From Gemmatimonadota bacterium (lineage in GTDB: Bacteria; Gemmatimonadota; Gemmatimonadetes; Longimicrobiales; Gaopeijiaceae), in contig JAJCZZ010000101.1 in assembly GCA_029262115.1 (NCBI GenBank), positions 124,001 through 188,000 of the forward strand: a stretch of 64,000 nt of DNA, written 5' to 3'. Positions 7,043 to 15,475 of this stretch are shown piece after piece (position 1 is the stretch's first letter; every line of letters begins with the position of its first letter). The position numbers and the translations under genes were made by a program. The notes under the pieces are model-generated. The model saw only the letters and a program-made list of their open reading frames with translations. It searched no databases and was not told the origin of the DNA.

Positions 7043-7581
7043 TGCAAGGGGAGGGTGGGGGCAGGGATGCTTTCGACGGCGACGATCATCCGGACGGCGA
7101 CGATTTCGACGGGGACTCTTTCGACGAAGAGGGCTCTGCCGACCTGGTTGTCCGGCGCTTCATCGCCTCAGATCCCACTCGGCTCTTCCGTTTCTGGACC
7201 GAGCCCGAGAGTCTGCGCCGCTGGTGGGGGCCGAAGGGTGTGACGTGCCCCGCCGCCCAGATTGATCTCCAGCCCGGCGGTTCCTACACCATCGACAATC
7301 TCCTCCCGGACGGGAGCGTGATCCGCATCTCCGGGGAGTTCGAACGCGTGGATCCGCCGCACGAGTTGGTCTTCTCGTGGCGGGTCTCCGCAGGCGATGC
7401 CTCCCCACCCCAGTCCCGCCAGCGCGTGACCGTGCGCTTCGAGACCGCGGCGGGCGGCACCGATGTTGTCGTTCGCCACCAGCGCATCCCTGACGAGGCG
7501 ACTCGGGTGAACCACCGGGAGGGCTGGATCGGTTGCCTCGAGGGACTGGAGCGCTACGCTGGTACCGAAGGATCGGCCTGA
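7042..7581 (+). CDS. SRPBCC / AHSA1-type protein with acidic N-terminal extension
   Basis: This 179-residue protein has an SRPBCC core from about residue 35 (DLVVRRFIASDPTRLFRFWTEPESLRRWWGPKG), with the family motif GGSYTIDNLLPDGS and a C-terminal helix (REGWIGCLEGLERY). The first 34 residues are rich in Asp and Gly (DGDDHPDGDDFDGDSFDEE) and look disordered, which is unusual for the family. ATG 7042 overlaps the ArsR stop by one base. Role: probably ligand-binding or stress-related under ArsR control. No catalytic activity is inferred. Confidence 0.8.
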   Translation: MQGEGGGRDAFDGDDHPDGDDFDGDSFDEEGSADLVVRRFIASDPTRLFRFWTEPESLRRWWGPKGVTCPAAQIDLQPGGSYTIDNLLPDGSVIRISGEFERVDPPHELVFSWRVSAGDASPPQSRQRVTVRFETAAGGTDVVVRHQRIPDEATRVNHREGWIGCLEGLERYAGTEGSA

Positions 7582-7743
7582 CCGAAAGCGCGTGCCTTGC
7601 CGCTGGCTCGTGAGGGCGACTCCGTGTGGCGGCGGCCCAGCACCTTGAGCCGGCTGCCTCCTCCTTGCACCGCACTGCTTGGAACGGCATCCTAGCCGCC
7701 CAGCAGTACTTCCCAGAAGCCAAGGGCGAACCCGGAGACAGCG

Positions 7744-8997
7744 ATGCGACACCGGTTCAGCGGTTTCGGACGTGCAGGGGCGGCGGTCCTCACCGTGATA
7801 GCTGCTGGCGCGTGCGGAAGTGAATCGCCTACGACCGGATGGCGATCCATCGTCGACACGAGTGGCTCCGTGGTCCGGGTGGTCAATACCGCACCGAGTG
7901 ATGGTGCCGGTCCCACGATGACGGCGGAGGTCGAGCTTCGGGTCGGGACCGTCGAGGGAAACGGACCGGATGCTTTCGGCCGGATCCGGTCCGTTGCGGT
8001 CCTCGAGGACGGGCGCTTCGCCGTGGCGGATGCTCAGGCAGAGGAGGTTCGGCTCTTCGACCGAAACGGCCGGCATCTCGTCACCTTCGGAGGGAAGGGC
8101 GAGGGCCCCGGCGAACTGATGGGAATGCAAGGCGTTCACACCGACCACCAGGGGCTGCTGAGAGTCGCCGAGCAGGGAAACGCGAGGCTTTCGGTGTTTC
8201 ACGCCGACAGCGGATTCGTCACCTCCTATCCGCTCCGACTGTTCAGCTACTCGTTCGCGGGCCCGTGGAGCGCGGCGATCGATGAGGTGGGCCGAACGAT
8301 GGTGGCGTCGTCGGGTCAGTACGGTGAAGGGCGGTTCTGGAACATGCTCCGCGTCTACGACCGGACCATGACCCAGGTGGACTCGATCCCCTATGACGAA
8401 TACACCGACGATGCAGAGGACGAGGAGCCAGAGGGAGCGTGGCGGATCACGCTGGCGCGGGGGTGGACATACGCCCAGATCCCTTTCTACGCGTTCTACG
8501 CGCGGCCGTATGCGGTACTCACATCGACGGGAGAGTTCTGGAGCACTTCTTCCGGAGCGGGCCAGCTCGAGATCGCACGCTGGACGCCTCCCGGCGACAC
8601 ATCGCTGATCGTCATCAGCGAACGCGCGACACTCCCCGTCACGAGGAGTGAGCGTGACTCGGCGATGACGGCACTGAGGGCCAGTCTGTCCGAGTGGGTG
8701 ACCGATGTGCCGGCGCTGGATCCGTCGAGGGTTCCCGGGAGCAAGCCGCCACTGTATGGCTTGGCTCTCGACGACCACGGACGCGTATGGGCCCTGATTA
8801 CCGATTTCGACGCCGATACGACCGTGTACGACGTGTTCGGTCCCGAGGGGCGTCACTCCGAGAGTGTCGTTCTCCGATTCCCGGTCGACCAGTGGATTCC
8901 GCCGGTGATACGCGGCGATACGGTGTGGGCGGTCTCGACCGACGACCTGGACGTCCAGTATGTGGTCCGGGCGCGCCTGCGCCGTCCCGTCACGTGA
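7744..8997 (+). CDS. Six-bladed beta-propeller lipoprotein (paralogue 2)
   Basis: This 417-residue protein has a lipoprotein signal (AAVLTVIAAGAC, Cys at about 24). Propeller blades include VLEDGRFAVADAQAEEVRLFDRNG followed by FGGKGEGPGEL. It resembles the product of 2739-3923 in size, signal type and the GEGPGE motif, so the two are paralogues. Later blades show LDDHGRVWALITDFD and TVWAVSTDDLDVQYV. It is predicted to be anchored in a membrane facing the periplasm or outside. No enzymatic residues are recognised. Confidence 0.75.
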   Translation: MRHRFSGFGRAGAAVLTVIAAGACGSESPTTGWRSIVDTSGSVVRVVNTAPSDGAGPTMTAEVELRVGTVEGNGPDAFGRIRSVAVLEDGRFAVADAQAEEVRLFDRNGRHLVTFGGKGEGPGELMGMQGVHTDHQGLLRVAEQGNARLSVFHADSGFVTSYPLRLFSYSFAGPWSAAIDEVGRTMVASSGQYGEGRFWNMLRVYDRTMTQVDSIPYDEYTDDAEDEEPEGAWRITLARGWTYAQIPFYAFYARPYAVLTSTGEFWSTSSGAGQLEIARWTPPGDTSLIVISERATLPVTRSERDSAMTALRASLSEWVTDVPALDPSRVPGSKPPLYGLALDDHGRVWALITDFDADTTVYDVFGPEGRHSESVVLRFPVDQWIPPVIRGDTVWAVSTDDLDVQYVVRARLRRPVT

Positions 8998-9103
8998 GGG
9001 AGGTCGCCCCTGGGGCCTCTTCCGGTCTCACGCTGATCGACCCCCGGTGCCACATTCCTTCTCACATCTCTCTTTGCTTCCGCTCTCCCGTCCGCCGCCT
9101 CGC

Positions 9104-10117
9104 ATGCCCCCTCCGCTCTCCCTCGGTATCGTCGATCAGTCCCCCGTTCCCAACGGGAGCAACGCGGGTGAGGCCTTCCGAGCGACGCTGGACCTGGCCG
9201 CCCTGTGCGACCGCCTCGGATACCATCGTTATTGGCTGGCGGAGCACCACAGCACGAATTCGTTCGCCGGATCCGCGCCCGAGGTGCTTATCGGACGGGT
9301 GGCCTCCGTCACCGAACGCATCCGGGTTGGTTCGGGCGGGGTCATGCTCACCCACTACTCCCCGTACAAGGTGGCCGAGCAGTTCCGCGTGCTGGAAACG
9401 CTCTTTCCCGGGCGCATCGATCTGGGCGTCGGCCGCGCGCCCGGCGGGACGGGTGGGGCGGCGGCGGCGCTGCGATGGGGCCGCCCTGGCATCCCGGTCG
9501 AACGTTTTTCCGAGCAGTTGGCTGAGCTGATCGGCTGGGTGGGCGAGCGCTTCCCGGACGACCACCCCTGGCGCAGAGTGCGGGCCACACCGAGGGGGAC
9601 CGACTTACCCGAAATCTGGGTCCTGGGGTCGGGCGGCGGTACGGCGGACGTGGCGGCGGCCGCGGGGAGTGGTTACTCGTTCGCCCAGTTCATCGCCGGC
9701 ATCGACGGCGCGGAGGCGGTTGCGCGGTATCGACGGGCGTTCCGGTCGGGCGCGCTCAGTTCGCCCCACGCCCACGTGGCGGTCGGCGTCGTGTGCGCCG
9801 AAAGCCGCGAGGAAGCGCTGCGGCTATCGCTCAGCACCCATCTGTGGCGCATGCGCATCATTCGGGGAATTGATCGCGGTATCCCCTCGCCCGAGGAGGC
9901 TGAACGTGAGTTTGCCGACGCTGGTATCCCCCTGCAGTCGCTCCACGGGGAAGGAAAGGCGGTGGTCGGCGATCCCGACGAGGTCCGCCGCGAGTTGATC
10001 GCTCTGGCTGAGCGCTACGGCGTCGACGAGGTGATGACTGTCACGGTCACGCACGACCTGGCGGCGCGGCGGCGGTCGTACGAGTTGCTTGCCGACGTGA
10101 TGGGGTTGGGCGCGTAG
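9104..10117 (+). CDS. LLM-class (luciferase-like) flavin-dependent oxidoreductase
   Basis: This 337-residue TIM-barrel protein has hallmarks of the single-component group related to bacterial luciferase: LGIVDQSPVPNGSNAGEA at the N-terminus, YHRYWLAEHHS, RIRVGSGGVMLTHYSPYKVAEQF and the FPGRIDLGVGRAPGG segment. It likely uses FMN; substrate is unknown. ATG 9104 is the natural start because the family begins a few residues before LGIVDQS. A longer open frame upstream overlaps the propeller gene and is not credible. It is the only redox enzyme in this stretch and has no obvious operon partner. Confidence 0.88.
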   Translation: MPPPLSLGIVDQSPVPNGSNAGEAFRATLDLAALCDRLGYHRYWLAEHHSTNSFAGSAPEVLIGRVASVTERIRVGSGGVMLTHYSPYKVAEQFRVLETLFPGRIDLGVGRAPGGTGGAAAALRWGRPGIPVERFSEQLAELIGWVGERFPDDHPWRRVRATPRGTDLPEIWVLGSGGGTADVAAAAGSGYSFAQFIAGIDGAEAVARYRRAFRSGALSSPHAHVAVGVVCAESREEALRLSLSTHLWRMRIIRGIDRGIPSPEEAEREFADAGIPLQSLHGEGKAVVGDPDEVRRELIALAERYGVDEVMTVTVTHDLAARRRSYELLADVMGLGA

Positions 10118-10206
10118 AGAGCGGTAGGGCGGCGCGTGCAGCTCTATACAAGCGGCCCGCTGGGTGGAGCAGGCCCTTTACAGGGTCCCTCCAATTGATA
10201 TTATGC

Positions 10207-10218
10207 AGTATGCATACT
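10207..10218. promoter_or_regulatory. Palindrome upstream of padR (likely PadR operator)
   Basis: The perfect 12-bp palindrome AGTATGCATACT lies 15 bases upstream of the padR-type start codon. A TTGATA at 10195-10200 could be a -35 box. PadR regulators usually bind palindromes at their own promoters. The match to this protein is inferred from position. Confidence 0.55.
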
Positions 10219-10232
10219 ATTTCGGAGGACAG

Positions 10233-10574
10233 ATGACCACCCGACGTCCGCTCAAGCCGACGCACCACATCGTGCTGCTGCTGCTGGCGGAGGAGCCGAC
10301 CTATGGAGTGGCGCTTCTCGAGCGCCTCGAGGAGCGCACGGCCGGTGCCATCAGCCTCAACGCGGGGTCGCTCTATCGGACCATCGCCGTCCTTGTTTCA
10401 GACGGGTTGGTGCAACCACTCGAAGAGAACTCACGGCCGGATGGCGCCGGGGCGCCGCGCAAGCTGTATGGGATCACCGAACGCGGTATGGTTGCGCTGA
10501 GGGCGGAAGCGAGTCGACAGGCGGAGCTTCTCGAGATGGCTCGGGAGCTCGACCTGCTTGAAGACCCTTCGTGA
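10233..10574 (+). CDS. PadR-family transcriptional regulator
   Basis: This 113-residue winged-helix protein shows the PadR pattern: HHIVLLLLAEEPTYGVALLERLEE, then LNAGSLYRTIAVLVSDGLVQPLE and the basic wing GAPRKLYGITERG. ATG 10233 follows GGAGG at 10224-10228. Its stop overlaps the start of the downstream permease (TGATG), a PadR-permease coupling common in Acidobacteriota and Gemmatimonadota. The regulator probably controls its own operon via the palindrome at 10207-10218. Confidence 0.9.
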   Translation: MTTRRPLKPTHHIVLLLLAEEPTYGVALLERLEERTAGAISLNAGSLYRTIAVLVSDGLVQPLEENSRPDGAGAPRKLYGITERGMVALRAEASRQAELLEMARELDLLEDPS

Positions 10575-13195
10575 TGAAGCGAGCGACGGCCCTCGAGGCG
10601 CTGCTCTGGCTCTATCCGCCGTCGCACCGACGGCTCTACGGCCAGGAGATGATCAATGTGGCCCGCCACCGCATCGACAGGGCGGGTGGTGGCCTCGTGT
10701 CGAAGCTGGCGGCTGCAGGGGGCCTGGTGCGAGGTGCGGCAGGCGTTTGGAAAGACCAACTGGGGAGGAAAATGGCGGGCGTGGGCAGAGGGTGGGGACT
10801 CGACGTGCGGTTCGTGGCGAGGTCCTTGTGGCGGTCGCGGGGCTACGTGCTCACGACTCTCGTGGTTCTTGCGGCCGCGGTCGCCGCGAACGCGACGGTG
10901 TTCAGCTACGTGCGCGGCACGCTCATGACCGAACCGTCCTATCCCGATGCGGAGTCGGTCCTGGTCGTGTGGGGCAGCAACGTCGCAAACGGCCAACTCC
11001 GCGACGTGGTCTCCGGTCCCAACTTCATCGACCTGCAGCGGCGCTCGTCAACGTTCGAGAAATTGGCCGCATTGCACGAGGACGGCGCGTACGTTCTGGT
11101 GAACGGCCGGCCCGAGGTCATCTCGGCGCTCGAGGTCTCGGTGGACTTCTTTGACATCGTCCGGGTCGTGCCCGCGATGGGACGCGTTTTCGACACGCGC
11201 GATCGGATGTCGGGCGAGGCCGAAACGGTGGTCATCACCCACGGCTTCTGGCGCGACCGACTGGGTGCCGACCCGGGCATCATCGGACGTCCGCTCGACT
11301 TCGAAGGTGACCCGCGAACGGTCATCGGTGTGCTGCCGGAGGGATTCGAGTTCATCCAGCCGGTGTCGCTGTTCATACCGCTGCACGACGACGAGCTTGC
11401 CGTGGACGAGCGAATGCGCATTCACTACCACCTGATCGGTCGCCTGCGGCCTGGGGCCTCACTGGCGGACGGATCCCGGGAGTTGGGAGTGATCGCCGGC
11501 GAACTCGCTGCCGAGTACCCAGCCTTCACGGGCTGGGGCTTCCTGGCGGAGCCACTCCACGACGTTTCCGTGGCCGCGGTCCGCCCGGTCATTCTCATAC
11601 TGACTGTGACGGTTGGGCTCGTGCTGGTCGTGGCCCTCGTGAACCTCGCGACGCTCTTTCGTATACGGGCCCACACCCGCGCGGCCGAAATCAGCGTCCG
11701 GGCTGCGCTCGGGGCCGGTCGTGCGCGGCTCATCCGTGTGCTGGCCTTGGAGACCACGGGCCTTTCGGCTCTTGGGGCTGCAGCCGGGCTGGCGGTGACG
11801 CCGTTCATTCTGGCGTACGTGGCCCAACTCGTTCCCGCGTGGATTACGATTCCGCAGTCCGCAGTCCGTGTCCCCGTGCTCGTGGCGGTGCTCGACCGGC
11901 CAGTCGCCATGGTCGCGTTCGCCGGTGCGGTACTCGGGGCCCTCCTGCTGACCGTGCCCGGTGTCGTGTCCACCTTGAGGGTGTCCAACAACCTGACAGG
12001 TGGCTCGGGGCGTCGCGTTCACGGACCAATGCGCAGCATGCGGGTGCTCGTTGGCGTCGAGTTGGTGGTTGCAACCGTGCTGTGCGTGGGTGCGGCTCTC
12101 ACCGCCCGTAGCGCCGCCCACCTTCTTTCTGAAGAGGTTGGCATCAATGCCGACGGCCTGCTGACCCTCTACTTCGGGGACGTGTGGGGGCTCGATGCCG
12201 AGGGCAAGGTCCAGTATTTCCGTGAGGCGGTGGACGCGGTGGAGGGCGTACCAGGGGTGGTGAGCGCGGGAGTGATCGACTACGTCGACTTCCGGGCGGA
12301 AGACGACTACGCACATGTGTACCTGCTCGACCGTTCGTTCGAGCCCGTCTTCGACATGCGAGAGGAGTGGAGGCGGGTCGACACGGGGCTCTTCGAGACC
12401 GCTGGGATGAGGATGGTGGCCGGGCGTGGCTTTGAGGAGCTGGACTTCCAGAACACACCGCGGACCGCCGTCGTGAACGAGGCTTTCGCCACGAAGCATT
12501 ATCCGGGGCGGAGCCCGGTCGGCGAGTACCTCAGCACCCACGACGACGCGTACCGCGACATGGAGATCGTCGGTATCGTGGCGGACGTACGCTCGCTCGG
12601 CCCGGCGTCACCTCCTCCTCCGATGCTGTACGTGCCAAACCATGGATCCCCCCGAGGCACCCAGGGGATGTACGTCAGAGTCGCCGGTGCGCCGATGTCG
12701 GTCGCCGGTGCCGTGCGGGAAGCGATCTGGTCGGTCGATCCGAGCCAGCCCATTCAGGCCGCGCAGCCGATGGCCGGGCTCGTGGACTCCTGGGTCGCTA
12801 TTCCCAGGGCGACTCGGCTGTTGGTCTTTGCCCTCGCGACGCTCGCGTGGCTGCTGTCCGCCGTGGGGGTATTCGGGGTCGTTTCCTACGTGGTCCGAAC
12901 CCGTCGTTCTGAAATGGGAATCCGGCTCGCGTTGGGCGCGTCCCCCAAGCGGCTGAGGTCCGACCTCTTACGTACGATTTCACCCGTGGTCGTGGTGGGA
13001 GTAGGGATCGGATTGACACTCGGGGTCCTCGGCGCCCGCGCTGCCGCGACCATCCTCTATTCTGTGAGCCCGGCTGACACGCTGTCTCTGCTGTCGGCGC
13101 TGTTGGCCATGTGCGTGGCTGCCTTCCTCGCGGCGTATGTGCCGGCCTGCCGGGTGGGAAGGGTCGATCCCGCAGAGGTTATTCGCGCCGAGTAG
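10574..13195 (+). CDS. ADOP-type ABC permease (MacB/FtsX-like, duplicated)
   Basis: This 873-residue membrane protein has the ADOP layout. A short N-terminal amphipathic region is followed by TM1 (YVLTTLVVLAAAVAANATVF), then a MacB-like periplasmic domain with VSGPNFIDLQ and FEGDPRTVIGVLPEGFEF. A three-TM FtsX block comes next (VILILTVTVGLVLVVALVNLATLFRIRA), then a second periplasmic domain and a C-terminal FtsX block (MGIRLALGASPKRLR). It starts with ATG 10574 overlapping the padR stop. No ATPase gene is adjacent, as is usual for these orphan permeases. Substrate is unknown. Confidence 0.88.
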   Translation: MKRATALEALLWLYPPSHRRLYGQEMINVARHRIDRAGGGLVSKLAAAGGLVRGAAGVWKDQLGRKMAGVGRGWGLDVRFVARSLWRSRGYVLTTLVVLAAAVAANATVFSYVRGTLMTEPSYPDAESVLVVWGSNVANGQLRDVVSGPNFIDLQRRSSTFEKLAALHEDGAYVLVNGRPEVISALEVSVDFFDIVRVVPAMGRVFDTRDRMSGEAETVVITHGFWRDRLGADPGIIGRPLDFEGDPRTVIGVLPEGFEFIQPVSLFIPLHDDELAVDERMRIHYHLIGRLRPGASLADGSRELGVIAGELAAEYPAFTGWGFLAEPLHDVSVAAVRPVILILTVTVGLVLVVALVNLATLFRIRAHTRAAEISVRAALGAGRARLIRVLALETTGLSALGAAAGLAVTPFILAYVAQLVPAWITIPQSAVRVPVLVAVLDRPVAMVAFAGAVLGALLLTVPGVVSTLRVSNNLTGGSGRRVHGPMRSMRVLVGVELVVATVLCVGAALTARSAAHLLSEEVGINADGLLTLYFGDVWGLDAEGKVQYFREAVDAVEGVPGVVSAGVIDYVDFRAEDDYAHVYLLDRSFEPVFDMREEWRRVDTGLFETAGMRMVAGRGFEELDFQNTPRTAVVNEAFATKHYPGRSPVGEYLSTHDDAYRDMEIVGIVADVRSLGPASPPPPMLYVPNHGSPRGTQGMYVRVAGAPMSVAGAVREAIWSVDPSQPIQAAQPMAGLVDSWVAIPRATRLLVFALATLAWLLSAVGVFGVVSYVVRTRRSEMGIRLALGASPKRLRSDLLRTISPVVVVGVGIGLTLGVLGARAAATILYSVSPADTLSLLSALLAMCVAAFLAAYVPACRVGRVDPAEVIRAE

Positions 13196-13398
13196 GTTGT
13201 GGGGCGATCCTCGGCCATTCGGGCGAGGGCCAGTGAACCGGCCGCCGTTCCCGCGCCGGCGGCTGAGAAGATCGGACCCAGGACCAGCAGGTTCGACAGG
13301 AAAGCGGGGTCCTCGATCAGGGCGACGGCCAGAACGAAGATCGCGGCGAGTAAGAGGCCGCCTGCCGCCCCCCACCCCGCGAAGCGAAGCAAGGACAT
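13057..13398 (-). CDS. Possible small membrane protein overlapping the permease 3' end
   Basis: The first 65 residues from ATG 13398 look genuine: FAGWGAAGGLLLAAIFVLAV, LGPIFSAAGAGTAAGSLALAR and MAEDR. This two-helix pattern is common in small Gemmatimonadota membrane proteins. The last 50 residues lie antisense to the end of the permease gene and look like non-coding sequence (TTYSARITSAGSTLPTRQ). The gene may therefore be a 3'-truncated remnant that now reads through into its neighbour. Together with its upstream bases it fills the 318-base gap between the permease and the next plus-strand gene. Confidence 0.4.
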   Translation of the reverse strand: MSLLRFAGWGAAGGLLLAAIFVLAVALIEDPAFLSNLLVLGPIFSAAGAGTAAGSLALARMAEDRPTTYSARITSAGSTLPTRQAGTYAARKAATHMANSADSRDSVSAGLTE

Positions 13399-13513
13399 CT
13401 GATAAAGAACACTGTCGGAACCGCCAGGCCAAGGAGATGGCGCGACCCGGGGGATGATCGCCATTCTCCGAGTTCAACGCTCACCCCTATTCGTGTCCGT
13501 CGGAGGTCAGAAC

Positions 13514-14032
13514 ATGATGAAAAAGCGCCCGCTTCAAGCCGCCCTGATGCTCCTTGCCCTGGCCGGGTGCGTGGCCAGCGAGGCGGACAACTCCGAGGCG
13601 GACAACTCCGAGGTGGACGCCGCCGACCATGACCCCGCCCTTCTCGAGGCGGCGTTGGAAGACATCCGGCGCGGGTGGGAGGAGGGGAGCGGTGAGCCCT
13701 TCTTCACCCACTTCCTCGACTGGGACGGCGCACGGTATTTCGAGGGCGGCGGGCAGAATCTTGGCCTACAGGATCTCGTTGAAAACCACGTGGAGCCCGA
13801 GGCCGAGTTGGGCCTTCAGTTGGCCTTCTCGAACATCCAGACCCACTTCGAGGGAAACTTCGCGTGGGCCGTGGTCGACACGGATATTCAACTGACGACC
13901 GCCGACGGGCGCGACATCCACAACCAGGGTCATGGCACGTACCTCTTCCGGTGGGTGGACGGTGCGTGGAAGGTCGTGCACACGCAGTCGGCCAGCTCGC
14001 CGGTGAGGACCGGCGCGCCAGGGGCGGATTGA
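13514..14032 (+). CDS. NTF2/DUF4440-like lipoprotein
   Basis: This 172-residue protein has a lipoprotein signal (ALMLLALAGC). After the lipidated Cys, an acidic linker contains two copies of EADNS encoded by a perfect 15-bp direct repeat. The rest has the cone-shaped NTF2-like pattern of DUF4440/SnoaL proteins: ALLEAALEDIRRGWEEGSGEPFFTH near the start and GHGTYLFRWVDGAWKVVHTQ at the end. Proteins of this type often lack known activity. ATG 13514 follows GGAGGT at 13502-13507. Confidence 0.75.
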   Translation: MMKKRPLQAALMLLALAGCVASEADNSEADNSEVDAADHDPALLEAALEDIRRGWEEGSGEPFFTHFLDWDGARYFEGGGQNLGLQDLVENHVEPEAELGLQLAFSNIQTHFEGNFAWAVVDTDIQLTTADGRDIHNQGHGTYLFRWVDGAWKVVHTQSASSPVRTGAPGAD

Positions 14033-14102
14033 AGGTCGGTCGGGCCGGGTGGCAGGCGTAGGCTCCTGACCGTCTGCTCCCAGAAAATGGCCGCTGCCCA
14101 GC

Positions 14103-15211
14103 CTACCTGCCGGACCTGGCCGCGTACTTCTTGACAACGTAATAGGCAGGCTTGGGACGATGGGTCTCCCTGCTGATCAGCCCGCTTTCGGCATAGGCCG
14201 ACGGCGTTCCGAACTCGTTCAACTCCTCCGGCTCCACCAACTTGAAGTAGTAGATTTCGGTCACGTCCAACGCCATCAGCGTGCTCAGGTATACTTCGAC
14301 GCGCTCCGTGTGGTGGTCGTCGTCGCGTGATTCGCTCTTGGCGTCCGGACCCCCGAACTCGGTTAGCACGATGGGGATGTCACGCTTCGCCCTGGGCAAC
14401 ACATGGGTCCGTAAGGCGTCGAGATAGACGTTCCAGTTCTTGGGGTCGAAGTAGAGGTGCTGGTCCACCATGTCGTAGCGCCCGTAATGGAAGACGTGGG
14501 TCAGGCGCTCCATCTTGGCCGCGAAGGCTGAGCCCTTGCAGTAGGCATCGCGTCTCCGGGCGAGCCCAGCGGAGGTGGCGCTCGAGCGGTGCCCAGTCGA
14601 AGCTTCCGCGCTCGGGCTCGATGAGATTCCAGCGCACGCTGAGTCGCGCGCGCTGCACGCCCAGTTCCTCGAAGTGTCGAGCTGACCGAGTCCGCTCGGC
14701 GCTTGTCCCGACCGGGGAAAAGCGATCCCGAGTTCGGGGCCCGAGCCGACGACCGGACGGGACAGCGGGACGGGCTCGACGCGGTGCCATGCCCCCAATC
14801 TGAGGTCGGGGGCGCCGAGGTCGCGGAGCATGAGCTCGAAGGTCGGTTTCTGGCCTTCGTCGCTACATTCCGTGCGGGGCCCGGCGATGGTAACCGCAGG
14901 CCGACGGAGGGAATTCTCGGGGCCGCTCCCGAACAGGATCACCGCGTAGCTGCTATCGGGGCAGCGGTTCGACTCCCGATGCCAGAGCATGCGCACGCCA
15001 TCGATGATGTACACCCGGTTGACCCGGTCCGCGCACTGCGCGCCAGTGATGCGCGCCACCAATCTATTCTATCGAGAGCCAGCGGCGCTCCCTGCGCCAT
15101 GGCGAGCGTCGGGATACCCAGCGTGAGGGTGAGCACGACCAGCATGAGTCCCCCAGGGGCACCCTTCCGTCGGGCCGCCGCATCTCGACATGAGCTCGGG
15201 CTTCTCGTCAC
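14103..15211 (-). pseudogene. Decayed TIM-barrel glycoside hydrolase (multiple frameshifts)
   Basis: Pieces of one exported protein lie in different frames. A signal peptide (LMLVVLTLTLGIPTLAMAQ) reads from about 15145. The next piece, in a second frame from about 15065, has RVNRVYIIDGVRMLW. A third frame gives HFEELGVQRARLSVRWNLI and FDWAPLERHLRWARPE. The second frame then resumes with VFHYGRYDMVDQHLYFDP and PIVLTEFGGPD. The TEFGG segment resembles the strand carrying the nucleophile Glu of clan-A glycoside hydrolases. The region expected to hold the acid/base Glu is missing between the third and last pieces. At least three frame changes make this a pseudogene. Confidence 0.7.
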
Positions 15212-15475
15212 ACACGCGGTCGCGCGTTCTCGATCGGTTGTTCACTCGATTCTCCGGGAAGGTCCGGTGCACTGACGAGAGGATGGGTAGGGACCCCGGA
15301 TCGTTATGCCTCGTCGGAGGAGGCGGGGGGTCGACGACCCGGACACGGTCCTGGGCCGCGAGAGTGCCGGAGGAGGCCGTGCCACCGGGCACGTTTTCTT
15401 CTTGACCTGACCGCGACCGGGCCTTATCGAGAGATCCGAGGCGTCTGACGTGTCCCCCCCCACTGGAGGGCTGTC

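Noticed and set aside
7168-8856. A 562-residue minus-strand open frame
   Set aside because: It is antisense to the SRPBCC and propeller lipoprotein genes, both supported by motifs and signal peptides.
14940-15010. tRNA-like T-loop sequence (GGTTCGACTCC)
   Set aside because: The flanking bases do not form a T-stem or acceptor stem, and the position lies in a decayed coding region.
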